Source: JACKAF01 sp041391485
GTDB taxonomy: Bacteria; Bdellovibrionota; FAC87; UBA2466; JACKAF01
DNA length: 64,000 nt
Assembly: GCA_041391485.1 (NCBI GenBank)
Contig: JAWKNY010000010.1
Span: 38,726 to 102,725 of the forward strand
Reading direction: 5' to 3'
Shown here: positions 1-8,865 of the stretch, piece by piece
How positions within the stretch are numbered: position 1 is the first letter of the stretch
How the letters are laid out: the number at the start of each line of letters is the position of its first letter
Position numbers and translations under genes: made by a program
The notes under the pieces: generated by a model
What the model was told of the DNA's origin: nothing
The model's input: the letters and a program-made list of their open reading frames with translations, nothing else
The model's database searches: none

Positions 1-58
1 CCAGGACACGGTGGATGCCCAGCCGGTGGCCCGCTTGCTCCCGCTCAGTGGACGCCAT
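1..58 (-). CDS. 5' end of an unidentified gene running off the window
   Basis: An ATG at 58 is preceded by GAGG at ribosome-binding distance and opens a frame that stays open to base 1. It overlaps the last 14 bases of the leucine-type dehydrogenase, which suggests translational coupling. Only about 19 residues are visible, beginning MASTEREQAG, so I cannot assign a product. The alternative is that this is the true C-terminus of the dehydrogenase displaced by a frameshift, because that protein looks about 15-20 residues short. Confidence 0.4.
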   Translation of the reverse strand, partial: MASTEREQAGHRLGIHRVL

Positions 59-1088
59 AAAGACGTTCCTCGGCCAGTTGATCGGCGACGACAAACGGCG
101 CTATCCCTTGGTCCTTGGCTCGTCGCAAGATTTCCGCAACGGTATCGTAGATGTGATCCGCTTTATCGAGTGCTTTGGCGGAATCATAGCCCTCGAATTC
201 CTGATAGACGTTGATGATGCCCCCCGAGTTCACCGCGTAGTCAGGGGCGTAGATGATGCCGCGCTCATGCAGGCGAAGGCCATCCGCCGGGGTCGCCAGC
301 TGGTTGTTCGCAGCCCCGACCACCGCACGACAGCGTAGACGCTCAACGGTCTGTTCGTTGAGGATCGCGCCGATCGCACACGGCGCGAAGATGTCACATT
401 CCACATCGTAGATGGCATCACGGGATACTGGGTGAGCGCCCAATTCTTTGGCGGCCTTCTCCACGCGTCCCGGATCCACGTCGGTCACCCAAATCTCTCC
501 GCCGCCTTCATGCACGCGCTCGGCGAGAGAGTAGCCGACATGCCCGAGCCCCTGGATCGCCACGCGAACCCCGGACAACGAACGTGTCCCATTCAAAAAC
601 TCCACCGTGGCTTCAAGTGCGCGGTAGACCCCACGAGCGGTCACGGGCGATGGGTCTCCACTGGATTTTTCCATCCCGTCGATACCCAATACGTGAAGCG
701 TCTTCTTCTTCACTTCGATCAGGTCCTCACTTGTCGTATTCATGTCCTTGGCTGCGATGTATTTTCCACCGAAGGACGCCACAAACTCTCCAAAGGCCTG
801 AAAAAGGGCCGGATCTTTCTTGCTGGGATCCTGGATGATCACGCTCTTCCCGCCGCCGAAGGAGATCCCGGCCAGCGCCGATTTGTAGGACATGCCTTTG
901 GATAACCTCAAGACATCTTTCAAAGCTTCGTCTTTGCTCTGATAAGGAAGGAGTCTGATGCCGCCGCACGCCGGCCCCAGATTGGTGTTGTGGATGGCCA
1001 CTATCGCCGACAGGCCGACCTCGGGCACCTGGGCGTACACGACACGCTCGTAGCCATCGATTTTAATCTCTTCTATCTTCAAACTCAT
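45..1088 (-). CDS. Glu/Leu/Phe/Val dehydrogenase (leucine dehydrogenase type)
   Basis: NAD-dependent oxidative deaminase of branched-chain amino acids, giving 2-oxo acids and ammonia in the cytoplasm. From the chosen ATG (GGAGG nine bases upstream) it has 347 residues. The substrate-binding lysines are visible as K69 in GMSYKSALAG and K81 in GGGKSVII, the spacing of classical leucine dehydrogenases. The Rossmann motif GLGHVG lies at 180-185, followed by the family stretch ECDIFAPCA. Leucine dehydrogenases are usually about 364 residues; this one stops shortly after AEERL, so its tail is short or shifted. A second gene appears to start inside its 3' end. Substrate choice among Leu, Val and Phe cannot be settled from sequence alone. 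Confidence 0.9.
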   Translation of the reverse strand: MSLKIEEIKIDGYERVVYAQVPEVGLSAIVAIHNTNLGPACGGIRLLPYQSKDEALKDVLRLSKGMSYKSALAGISFGGGKSVIIQDPSKKDPALFQAFGEFVASFGGKYIAAKDMNTTSEDLIEVKKKTLHVLGIDGMEKSSGDPSPVTARGVYRALEATVEFLNGTRSLSGVRVAIQGLGHVGYSLAERVHEGGGEIWVTDVDPGRVEKAAKELGAHPVSRDAIYDVECDIFAPCAIGAILNEQTVERLRCRAVVGAANNQLATPADGLRLHERGIIYAPDYAVNSGGIINVYQEFEGYDSAKALDKADHIYDTVAEILRRAKDQGIAPFVVADQLAEERLYGVH

Positions 1089-1273
1089 ATGCTTACTTCC
1101 TCCCCCGTCCCCCAACTTTTTGGCTGGGACCCATGCTGGTGGCCTAGACTACAGGAAGTACCCTCCAAATTGCAATGTCAGGTGCGCCGTACAGCGCTGG
1201 ACCCTCAAAAAGTTGACGATCGCCTCTCTTCCGAAGTAAAAGTTTTTAGTTCGGCTTGGGGTAGAACAGAAAC

Positions 1274-1912
1274 ATGTCAAAACGATTCGTCGCCATTGCA
1301 GGGAATATTGGTTCAGGCAAGACCACCCTTACGAAGCTGCTTTCGTCGCGCTATCAATGGCAGCCCTACTATGAGGTTGTCAACGATAACCCCTACCTGG
1401 CGGACTTCTACAGCGACATGCGGCGCTGGTCGCTACAATTACAGATTTTTTTCCTCTCCAAACGCTTCCAGGCGCACCAGGAGATAACGCGCAGCTCGTC
1501 CTCCGCCATCCAGGATCGGTCGATCTACGAAGACGTTCACATTTTTGCGCGTACCTTGTTTGATTCAGAGAATATGTCCACGCGGGACTACCAGAATTAT
1601 CTACAGCTCTACGAAAACATGGTGCAGTTTTTGACGCCACCCGATCTAGTTGTCTACGTGCACCGGTCCGTAGATGGGCTCAAGGAAAGAATCCGTGAGC
1701 GCGGCCGCCACTACGAACAGGACATTTCTGACGACTACCTCGCGCGACTCAATGAACGCTACGACGAATGGATTTCCAATTACAAGATAGGCAAAGTACT
1801 GACGGTTGAAGCCGATGGACTGGATTGGAAGCACAAAGGCGAAGACCTTGAGTACATCTGTCAAAGTATCGAAAGCTCACTTGAGCAACCCGAACTCTTT
1901 ACAACCTGTTAA
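1274..1912 (+). CDS. Deoxynucleoside kinase (dNK/dGK family)
   Basis: Cytoplasmic salvage enzyme that phosphorylates deoxynucleosides using ATP. The 212-residue protein has a P-loop GNIGSGKT at 10-17, the dNK signature DRS at 81-83 (in AIQDRSIYED), and an arginine-rich lid, RIRERGR, near 139-145. Length is typical of the family. It is divergent from the dehydrogenase on its left and convergent with nagZ on its right, with only three bases between stops, so it is probably monocistronic. The ribosome-binding site is weak. Base preference (dA, dG, dC or dT) is not predictable here. Confidence 0.88.
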   Translation: MSKRFVAIAGNIGSGKTTLTKLLSSRYQWQPYYEVVNDNPYLADFYSDMRRWSLQLQIFFLSKRFQAHQEITRSSSSAIQDRSIYEDVHIFARTLFDSENMSTRDYQNYLQLYENMVQFLTPPDLVVYVHRSVDGLKERIRERGRHYEQDISDDYLARLNERYDEWISNYKIGKVLTVEADGLDWKHKGEDLEYICQSIESSLEQPELFTTC

Positions 1913-1915
1913 ATA

Positions 1916-3038
1916 TTAGACGTTCGCGCTGCTGACGTAAGTATCTGGGATTTCTTTTTTGGTGATGATATCAGCTAGCTTGAAATGATCGGGCAATCCG
2001 ATTTGGCTACTGACCTTGGTCACATCTACCGGTCGGCGTACATCGCAGTAGAGTTTCTTCGCAGATTCGATCCGTTTCACGGACTCTTGGATTTTCGCCA
2101 GAGGAATTGCTTTTTCCTCTACGGCTTTGATGACCGCTTCGACGGCTTCGACAGGAATCTTGGTCCCTTTATAGATCAAGCAATCGCAACCGGCGTTTAC
2201 AGCGAGAACGGCCGCCTGCTCTACCGTATATTCCGCGGCAATGGCCTTCATCTCCATATCATCGGAGAAAATCACGCGGTTAAAGCGCATAAGATCTCGA
2301 AGATAGGTTTGTATGGTTTTCTCCGAAAGCGTCGCAGGGAACTCCGCGTCCAGCGCTTTATTAAGGATATGCGCCGTCATGATGCCGTCGACACGCCCGC
2401 GAACCGCACGCCTAAAAGGGATCCACTCGCACGCTTCCAACTCCTCCACGCTCTTCTCGCAGCGAGGGAGTTTAAAGTGGGAATCCTCTTTGACGTCTCC
2501 GTGACCGGGAAAGTGCTTGGCTACCGCCATTACGCCATTTCTGAATTCCACGCGCCACTGCCGAACCGAGCTGCGCACACTTCCGGGTCGCTCGAAAACG
2601 AACGACCTTGATAACGGTGTTTTCCGAGTTGGTGTACACATCGACCACCGGAGCAAAATTTACGTTTACCCCTACGGCCTTGAGTTCTTTGGCGAGGATA
2701 GCGCCGAAATCGTACCCAATCTTGGGAGAGCCAAGATCTCCAAGATGATCGTTACCCGGAAACTTGGTGAAGGGTTTCACCAGGCGATTTACTTTGCCCC
2801 CCTCGTGATCGATCGAGATAAAGAGAGGAGGCGCCTCCGGCTGCCGGTAGGTGAACTGCAGCTCGTTGCTGAGCTCGGCCAACTGGCCAGGCGACTGGAC
2901 GTTCTTCTTGAAATAGATCACCCCGCCCAAATTATAGGATTTAATAAATTGAGCAAAATCGGTGGGAACGGAATAACCGTCAAATCCCACTACAAAGAGC
3001 TGACCAACTAATTTCTTAAATACTTTAATGGAGGCCAT
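1916..3038 (-). CDS. nagZ: Beta-N-acetylhexosaminidase NagZ, frameshifted
   Basis: Glycoside hydrolase family 3 enzyme that removes GlcNAc from anhydro-muropeptides during peptidoglycan recycling. The N-terminal part shows SIDHEGG and NFAPVVDV; the C-terminal part shows the catalytic His/Asp loop KHFPGHGD and the nucleophile-bearing SDDMEM. Between them, around 2535-2620, the reading moves through three frames: RSFSSDPEV lies in one frame, GSAVARGIQ in the next and NGVMAVAKHF in a third. Three small indels in about 90 bases are needed to rebuild a normal protein of roughly 370 residues. All catalytic parts are present, so I read this as sequence error rather than a dead gene. It lies 70 bases downstream of nrnA on the same strand, probably one operon. 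Confidence 0.85.
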
Positions 3039-3108
3039 TTACGTACCAGTCGCAAAACGCTTAGTTAGTATAGGAGCGGGTGCCACCGCTGGCAAGCGCC
3101 AACCAGCG

Positions 3109-4086
3109 TCAGCAGGTACTCCCATCCTTGAGGCATTGCTGGATAGCACTGAGCACGTTGCGTTTGACGTGTTCCAGCGTACCGGGAACGAGCATCCCGG
3201 CGGCAAACGGGTGGCCTCCACCGTTGAAGTGCTCGGCAAGCGCCAAAACCGAAATGTCCACACTCCGCAAACTCACCTTTACCAAACCATTGGGATCTTC
3301 ACGGAAGAGCGCACCGACTCGTACCCCTTTCATCAAAGTTAGGTGTTCCACAAAAGAATGTGTGTCCTCGATGGTAGCCCCATATTTTTCTCGCAACGCG
3401 GCAGGGATTGTCATCACGGCAACCTGCTGCTGCTCCAAGAGTTCCACGGCACAAAGTACGTGGCCAAAGAGCCTCACTTTCGCAACGCTGTCTTGGGCGT
3501 AGAGACGTTGGTAGACCTCTTCAACGTCCACCTTCATTTTCAAAATCTCCCCTAGAGTCCGGTGGAAGCCTTCCGAGGTACCTCGAAATCTAAAAGCGCT
3601 CGCGTCAGTTATCATGGCAGCATAGATTGCCGTCGCCATCGTCGAGTCGAGCTTCACGCCCAATCCCCTCAAGAGATAAAAGACCAATTCGCCGGTGGCC
3701 TGGCAGTTTACGTCTACGCAGTGGATCCCAGGACCTGGCTCTTGTACCGGCGGGTGGTGATCCAAAAAAACGACAGGACATCCAAGCTTTTGTAGGGGCT
3801 CGGCGAGCTTTCCAAGCATCCGCCAGTCGCCGGTATCCGCAACAAGTATTAGGTCGACACCTTTTAGATCGGCGGGTGACTGGTAGAGTTGTATCGCCTT
3901 GGTTGGGTCTAGAAAACTAAATTTGGGCGGCATCGAATCCACGTTCATCGCCAACGCCTGTTTGCCGAGCTGCTTCAGGCCCGAATACAAGGCGATCTGA
4001 GAGCCCAACCCATCGCCATCTGGATAATGGTGTGTGGTGATGAGGGGGCGTTTGGATGACTTGATTCGATCAATGACTCGTTCCAT
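3109..4086 (-). CDS. nrnA: DHH/DHHA1 phosphoesterase (NrnA-like oligoribonuclease / pAp phosphatase)
   Basis: Mn-dependent phosphoesterase, in this subfamily degrading nano-RNA and 3',5'-bisphosphate (pAp). From ATG 4086 the protein has 325 residues; in-frame ATG 4101 and TTG 4113 are alternative starts. Metal-binding motifs are visible: HHYPDGDGLGS at 19-29, DTGD at 84-87 and DHH at 109-111. The DHHA1 domain ends in GGGHPFAAG near residue 290. All ligands are intact. It is followed by nagZ at 70 bases and is divergent from the secreted protein starting at 4165. NrnA versus other DHH phosphoesterases is inferred from length and motif spacing. Confidence 0.85.
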   Translation of the reverse strand: MERVIDRIKSSKRPLITTHHYPDGDGLGSQIALYSGLKQLGKQALAMNVDSMPPKFSFLDPTKAIQLYQSPADLKGVDLILVADTGDWRMLGKLAEPLQKLGCPVVFLDHHPPVQEPGPGIHCVDVNCQATGELVFYLLRGLGVKLDSTMATAIYAAMITDASAFRFRGTSEGFHRTLGEILKMKVDVEEVYQRLYAQDSVAKVRLFGHVLCAVELLEQQQVAVMTIPAALREKYGATIEDTHSFVEHLTLMKGVRVGALFREDPNGLVKVSLRSVDISVLALAEHFNGGGHPFAAGMLVPGTLEHVKRNVLSAIQQCLKDGSTC

Positions 4087-4164
4087 CACAACCCCAAGCA
4101 TCAGTTGCCGCAAAATCCGGCCGATGTTAACGTTTAACAGAGATTCGTTTTTATCGTACTTTTT

Positions 4165-4938
4165 ATGCCCAAGCTACTGCTAGTCTTTATTTTGGTGTTT
4201 GCCGGTGCCATGGCCAATGCCAACACAGTAATGATCGTTACCTCGACTCAAAAGATGGTAGCTATCAGTGACGGAGACGATCACAGCTGGGCGGTAAACG
4301 AAAACTTCTGCATCATCCAGGATGAAGAAGAAGTTGCCTGCGGCAAAGTCGTTAAGACCAAAGATCGCGCTGCCTTTGGGCGTATCGACACACGCAAGAC
4401 CCAGATCAAAAAAGGCAGCACGGTAGAGTTTCGCGAAACCCCAAAGGCATCTGAGGAACAGCGGTTTTTCATCCGAACTGAAGCGAACCCTCACGAGTGG
4501 TTCAACCTCGCCGATATCACGATTTCCTCTCATTGGCAGGGAATCGGATTGAATATTCAACAGTCGGTACTCCCAAATTTCTCCATGAGTATCATGCCCA
4601 CGATGATTTTCCGCCAGCGAACGTCGCTAGGAGAACTCGATGGATTTGCTATTTATCTGGGGATTAACTATTACGGCAGCTACCTTTATAGCGGGTTTTG
4701 GGCGCAAGTAGGCGCGGGCCTGAGTCTGTACCGCGGCTACGTCGGTGGCAGCTCAGAACGGCAAACCAGTCCCATCGCCCACACCACGCTTGGTTGGCGC
4801 TGGCGATTTGGAAGCGGGTTTAATTTTGCGCTCGCTGGCGGCGTCCAGTGGTTTCTTTTCAACCAACTCGATAACCTCGACCTAGGGTTTTCCGGAGTCC
4901 TCCCCATCGCAATCGCGGATATCGGTTGGGTGTTCTAA
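4165..4938 (+). CDS. Secreted envelope protein, beta-rich, paralogue 1
   Basis: The 257-residue protein starts with a clear signal peptide cleaved after AMANA (about residue 19). The N-terminal half is a small domain containing a HSWAVNENFCI stretch and a CGKVV motif with two cysteines. The C-terminal half alternates aromatic and polar residues, has many glycines, and ends in an aromatic residue (GWVF), as expected of an outer-membrane beta-barrel or surface protein. The next gene has the same two-part layout and shares the C...ACG(K/R)(V/I)V pattern, so the pair looks like a tandem duplication. I recognise no named family. Confidence 0.7.
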   Translation: MPKLLLVFILVFAGAMANANTVMIVTSTQKMVAISDGDDHSWAVNENFCIIQDEEEVACGKVVKTKDRAAFGRIDTRKTQIKKGSTVEFRETPKASEEQRFFIRTEANPHEWFNLADITISSHWQGIGLNIQQSVLPNFSMSIMPTMIFRQRTSLGELDGFAIYLGINYYGSYLYSGFWAQVGAGLSLYRGYVGGSSERQTSPIAHTTLGWRWRFGSGFNFALAGGVQWFLFNQLDNLDLGFSGVLPIAIADIGWVF

Positions 4939-4989
4939 GCTCATCTTTTTATTCAAATCTTTCGATAAGTAGACTGAGACCCTGAAACC

Positions 4990-5862
4990 GTGCGACCTCT
5001 TTTACTCATTTTGCTTTCACTCTGCTCCGCGTCAGCGATAGCCGGCCGTGTCATCGAACTCGGTCCAAACTATGAGTGGCTCTACGTCTCGCACGACGGA
5101 GCCCAGCGTTGGGTGCGCGGCGAAACCGCCTGCGTCGGAAAGGAAGCAAGCCCACTCGCTTGTGGAAGAATCGTCGAAGTTTTTGCGCGCTACGCCAAAC
5201 TTGAGTTGGATACGCATGCCACACTCCCCTCGCACCCACAGGTGAACGAAGGAAAAGAGGGAACTTTTGTGAGTATGCGTTTTCGCCCCGTCCCCATTCC
5301 CATCGGATCTCAGGTGAGTGCAAAGAACTGGCAGCGGGCTCCCGCTTCAGCGCCTGAAGAGCCCATCAAGACAGTTACCGAAGCTAAACCCGAGCTGAAC
5401 CACTTTGAGTTGCTACGCGATGATATCTACCCGCTCAACACAGTGACGGTAGGTTTGAACCTGGTATTTCCGATTTTTCATTTTCAGCAGGCACTCACCC
5501 AGCATTTTGCCTTTGGCCTGGGAGTGACGCACATGACGTTACCGACTGAAGCCGGGCAGTTCATCGGACCCGGTGGAGTGCTTACATTCAACTGGTATTC
5601 GGCAGCCCCTTTCACTGGTTGGTACGCTGAACTGGGCCTCGCCGCCTACGATCTTCGCGCGCAGCAAGGAACCATCTCTGAAGCGATAGTGGGGCTTTCC
5701 GGAATGTTTTATTTTGGCCACCGTTGGCGCTGGAGTTGGGGTTTGAATTTCGGGATGGGCGTTGGAGCGCAAGGGTTTTACACGACCCCACAGAGTCTAG
5801 CGTCCCTCACTATTCCCACCGTGCTGCCGTCCTTCATTATGGACATTGGCTTGAGTTTCTAG
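4990..5862 (+). CDS. Secreted envelope protein, beta-rich, paralogue 2
   Basis: GTG start at 4990, 51 bases after the previous stop, opens a 290-residue protein with a signal peptide ending near SAIAG. It shares with its neighbour an N-terminal domain with a tryptophan-containing strand, a cysteine pair (ETACVG...LACGRIV), and a C-terminal glycine/aromatic-rich region ending in GLSF. It has an extra proline-rich linker around 100-130. The terminal phenylalanine and alternating pattern suggest an outer-membrane barrel. The two genes are probably co-transcribed. Function unknown. Confidence 0.7.
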   Translation: MRPLLLILLSLCSASAIAGRVIELGPNYEWLYVSHDGAQRWVRGETACVGKEASPLACGRIVEVFARYAKLELDTHATLPSHPQVNEGKEGTFVSMRFRPVPIPIGSQVSAKNWQRAPASAPEEPIKTVTEAKPELNHFELLRDDIYPLNTVTVGLNLVFPIFHFQQALTQHFAFGLGVTHMTLPTEAGQFIGPGGVLTFNWYSAAPFTGWYAELGLAAYDLRAQQGTISEAIVGLSGMFYFGHRWRWSWGLNFGMGVGAQGFYTTPQSLASLTIPTVLPSFIMDIGLSF

Positions 5863-6711
5863 CTATTCCTTGGAACTCACGCCCGGAAAATCTTCGTACT
5901 CTTCAGCATTCACAGGCGCGCCGGCTCGACTGATAGGGTAATCTTCTGTTTCTTCCAAACCGATTCCCCGTCCAAATCGCCTCACTCGTTCCTTGATTCT
6001 GCCAAGAAGCAGTTCGACGTTTTTCTCGTCTCCAAAGGACATATTGTCCGAGCCCAAATCGCGCTTAAAGTTTGTGTTCTTAACAAAGTTGTTGAGTGCA
6101 ATCCGAAGCAGCGGGATCTGCAGCATGTTGGGCTTAAAAATCGGAGCCGATCCTGTTTTGCTTGGCCCTGTCTTCGGTTCCTGTGAAGGCGATGGCGAAG
6201 CTTGTGGTTTTGGGGCGTCGTTGCGGCTCTCGTCGGACGGACTGGCCGTGGCGCTTTCCTCTCTCCTGGGATCGCTGTCAGCTTTCTCCGAGCTATCGTC
6301 GCCCAACTCTTGTTTTTTTCCGGCGCTCACGAGCTCAATGGCCAGAAGGGTTGCCTGGCGCATGTCCTTCTCCAGGGCCAAAATCTCGTCTTTAATTCTT
6401 CCGTCCTTTTCTTTCTTGGCCTTTTCGGACCAGTCATAAAAGCCCGGATAATCTTTGGCGACTTGTTCGAAGGGTCTAAAGTTATTCTTTAGATAATCCA
6501 GATCTTCAGCTTTCAGAAGTTCCGATTTTCCAGCCACGTAATCACCCGAAGAGGCGACGTCGGGATCACAGCTTGTTCCGCTCCCGTTGGAACAGGCGTC
6601 CGCAAGCATTGCCCGCAAGGCCCGATCAGAACGCGAAGCGTGTTCTGCCGCAACAATATAATATGAGGAAACTAGCACCAGCAGCACTGCAAACCGTGTG
6701 AATACGTTCAT
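5863..6711 (-). CDS. Hypothetical exported protein with low-complexity middle
   Basis: The 282-residue reading from ATG 6711 has a hydrophobic N-terminal segment (FAVLLVLVSSYYIVAA) that looks like a signal peptide, two nearby cysteines (ACSNGSGTSC) that could form a disulphide, a charged helical region, then a Ser/Pro/Lys-rich linker about 130-180 and a C-terminal folded-looking segment. In-frame upstream ATGs exist at 6723 and 6771 but would bury the signal peptide. It converges exactly on the stop of the 4990 gene. No family recognised. Confidence 0.6.
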   Translation of the reverse strand: MNVFTRFAVLLVLVSSYYIVAAEHASRSDRALRAMLADACSNGSGTSCDPDVASSGDYVAGKSELLKAEDLDYLKNNFRPFEQVAKDYPGFYDWSEKAKKEKDGRIKDEILALEKDMRQATLLAIELVSAGKKQELGDDSSEKADSDPRREESATASPSDESRNDAPKPQASPSPSQEPKTGPSKTGSAPIFKPNMLQIPLLRIALNNFVKNTNFKRDLGSDNMSFGDEKNVELLLGRIKERVRRFGRGIGLEETEDYPISRAGAPVNAEEYEDFPGVSSKE

Positions 6712-6828
6712 GAAAACTCCCATCTCAAACGAGCCTTTACTGAAGACTTGCAAACAGGGAGCCAAACTCAACGTGCAGAAAATGGATTGGAAGACAGAGG
6801 GTAAACGTCTAATGGGATGACGACGGAA

Positions 6829-7215
6829 CTACTTCTTGGTGGCTTCGACGTAACGCAGCCGAACTTCAGTAAGCAAGCTGCCTAGCAAGTCGGCTTCTTC
6901 CTTGCTCAGATTTCCCCGGGTTTTTTCCATCAGCATTGCAAGGATATCTATGTTTTGCTTCGCGAGATTAACGTCTTTGTGAGTTTTCTTGGTGATAGGA
7001 TCCGGAGAAAGACCCAAGTTGATCAACGCACCGGTCGCCAGAGAAAAAACAAAGGTAGAAAAATCCACTTCTCCTGGGTAGCCAGATGCCGATTCAGATT
7101 TTTCAGAGTCCTTCATGACAAAACCCTCGCCTTCAGACGCTTGCGAATCCGCTTTGGCATCCTTCGACGAAAACCGTCTATCGACAACCTTGAACTCTTC
7201 GTCCTTGGAATCCAT
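6829..7215 (-). CDS. DUF1844 family protein
   Basis: A 128-residue protein whose C-terminal half carries the DUF1844 pattern: FSTFVFSLATGALINLG, then DLGL-like SPDP, and a helix IDILAMLMEKTRGNLSKEE followed by LLTEVRLRYVE. The N-terminal 45 residues are charged and probably disordered. DUF1844 proteins are small and of unknown function, and occur in Deltaproteobacteria, Bdellovibrionota, Acidobacteria and Planctomycetes. The start codon overlaps the stop of the upstream gene (ATGA at 7215), so the two are translationally coupled. Confidence 0.8.
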   Translation of the reverse strand: MDSKDEEFKVVDRRFSSKDAKADSQASEGEGFVMKDSEKSESASGYPGEVDFSTFVFSLATGALINLGLSPDPITKKTHKDVNLAKQNIDILAMLMEKTRGNLSKEEADLLGSLLTEVRLRYVEATKK

Positions 7216-7898
7216 CAGACTTTCCCTTCCGCCACATCCGCCTTATCGGCCGGGGCCGGTGCGGGCTTGGCGACTTCTTTCTTAGGTTCTGCCGGCTTTT
7301 TGGAGGCGGCCTTCGCCTTTGCCTGCGCAATCAAATTCTTGAGTTTGTCTTTTCGGACGACAAGTTCGGCGTAGTCGAGCGAACTCACTGAAGGCGCATC
7401 CTGCTCAGCGGGTGCCAACTTATTGAGGCCGGATGTCTTGCTGGGTTTCCCAGCCAAAAGTTTTCTGAACGCCCCAATGTAAAGCGTTTTGTGCAAACAC
7501 AACTCGTCCGTCGTGCGCAGGCTTACGGTGATAAGCGCCTCACGCGATCGAATCGAGCTATCCGAAAGCATCTCCTGCAATTCCTCCGGAAGAATGACAG
7601 GCTGCCAAAACGGGCCTTTTGCCGGAGGATCCATCGTCACGGTGAATCGGAGCTCTTTGTTAACCGCATTGGGAGCGAGGACATTAAAGGTCATTCGGTA
7701 GGCCTCGATTGCGTAAACCGCAGGGTCCCAGTTGAACCAGTAGGCAAACTGCCCTTTGTCCCCGGTAGGCGAGATACCAAATTTGGGTCTGGCTGCCTGG
7801 GCGCGTAAGCTTAAGATCCCCAAAACCAGCGCATAAAAGCCGAAAAGCACCGAAGCGGTGCCGACTACCGCCCCAAAGAAGGTCAACAACACTGACAT
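7215..7898 (-). CDS. Hypothetical membrane-anchored protein with Ala/Lys/Pro-rich tail
   Basis: The 227-residue protein has one N-terminal transmembrane segment (about 5-31, LLTFFGAVVGTASVLFGFYALVLG region), a soluble middle domain with several aromatic strands (QFAYWFNWDP), and a coiled Lys/Ala/Pro-rich tail from about 185. It is the first gene of a leftward pair and overlaps the DUF1844 gene by an ATGA junction. Probably anchored in the inner membrane. No family recognised. Confidence 0.65.
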   Translation of the reverse strand: MSVLLTFFGAVVGTASVLFGFYALVLGILSLRAQAARPKFGISPTGDKGQFAYWFNWDPAVYAIEAYRMTFNVLAPNAVNKELRFTVTMDPPAKGPFWQPVILPEELQEMLSDSSIRSREALITVSLRTTDELCLHKTLYIGAFRKLLAGKPSKTSGLNKLAPAEQDAPSVSSLDYAELVVRKDKLKNLIAQAKAKAASKKPAEPKKEVAKPAPAPADKADVAEGKV

Positions 7899-8036
7899 CG
7901 TCTAAGTCTCCACGCCTAAATCAAAATGGGCTTCTTTTTACCATATTCCCATCACACCGCAAATTTCCTTTCGGCATGTCAAAGCTTTACCCTGGCGCGC
8001 CATGAAAGGCCCCGGGGGCTATGCTAGTCTATTTTC

Positions 8037-8702
8037 ATGAACAAATGGAAAGCTCTTCTGGGCATCTGGGGCGCCTTTTTTTCCATCCAATCACAGGGTT
8101 TCACCACTGAAACTACGGCCATGATGGAATCGCCCCTCAACTTCGGGCTCGATATTCAGTACTCGGCCATTAATTATAGGAATTACACCTTTACGGATAC
8201 CGATACCAATTCTCAGGTGGGGCACGCTGTCCACGTGGCCTTCGAGTGGCTCCCGATCAAAAGTGTGGGCAAGCTTGGGATTGGCCTGGCCAGCGCTGGG
8301 GTATTCGGACTCAGCAACGTAGAGCTGAGCGGGAATCGCTACGCCTCCTTAAATGTCTTGCCGCTGGAAGCTTTTTTGAGCTACCGGGCGGAATACGTGC
8401 ACCAGCAGGTCCTCGTCCCCTACGTGAAGGCAGGGGCTAGCGTGCTGTGGGTACGGCAAACATCCGAAACCGGGGCCGGCGTGCCGGGAACTCGCACTTA
8501 TTATGGAAGAGATCTTTCGCTGGGCCTGGAGATTTGTCTCAGCCGAATCGATCCAGAAGCCAGTCGAAAGCTGGATCGAAGTGTGGGTATCAACTCGACC
8601 TACCTCGTACTTGAGTACACGCAGAGCCGATCCATCAGCCCCGCCGGCTCTCCCGATCTTTCACACGAGGCCTATCGGGCAGGGCTGCGTTTCGAATTGT
8701 AG
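8037..8702 (+). CDS. Outer-membrane beta-barrel-like secreted protein
   Basis: The 221-residue protein has a signal peptide (about 1-21, ending SQGF) followed by alternating short strands rich in Tyr, Gly and Ser. The last residues AYRAGLRFEL resemble a final barrel strand, though the terminal residue is Leu rather than Phe. Length fits an eight-stranded barrel of the OmpW/OmpA-like type. Divergent from the 7898 gene, with 138 bases between starts. Exact family not identified. Confidence 0.6.
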   Translation: MNKWKALLGIWGAFFSIQSQGFTTETTAMMESPLNFGLDIQYSAINYRNYTFTDTDTNSQVGHAVHVAFEWLPIKSVGKLGIGLASAGVFGLSNVELSGNRYASLNVLPLEAFLSYRAEYVHQQVLVPYVKAGASVLWVRQTSETGAGVPGTRTYYGRDLSLGLEICLSRIDPEASRKLDRSVGINSTYLVLEYTQSRSISPAGSPDLSHEAYRAGLRFEL

Positions 8703-8737
8703 TTTGGGGCGTCAGGAGTTATTTTTAGGACCTTTTT

Positions 8738-8824
8738 GGAGAGGTGGCTGAGTGGTTGAAAGCGGCGGTCTTGAAAACCGTTGTCCCCGCAAGGGGACCG
8801 GGGGTTCGAATCCCTCCCTCTCCG
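8738..8824 (+). tRNA. tRNA-Ser (anticodon TGA)
   Basis: The acceptor stem GGAGAGG pairs perfectly with CCTCTCC at 8817-8823, followed by discriminator G. The anticodon loop CTTGAAA gives anticodon TGA (reads UCA). A long variable arm, GTCCCCGCAAGGGGAC, marks a class II tRNA, and the T loop GGTTCGAATCC is intact. CCA is not encoded. Confidence 0.97.
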
Positions 8825-8865
8825 GTGTTTTATTTTAATCGAATCCCTTCCGCATCTGAGGTCAC

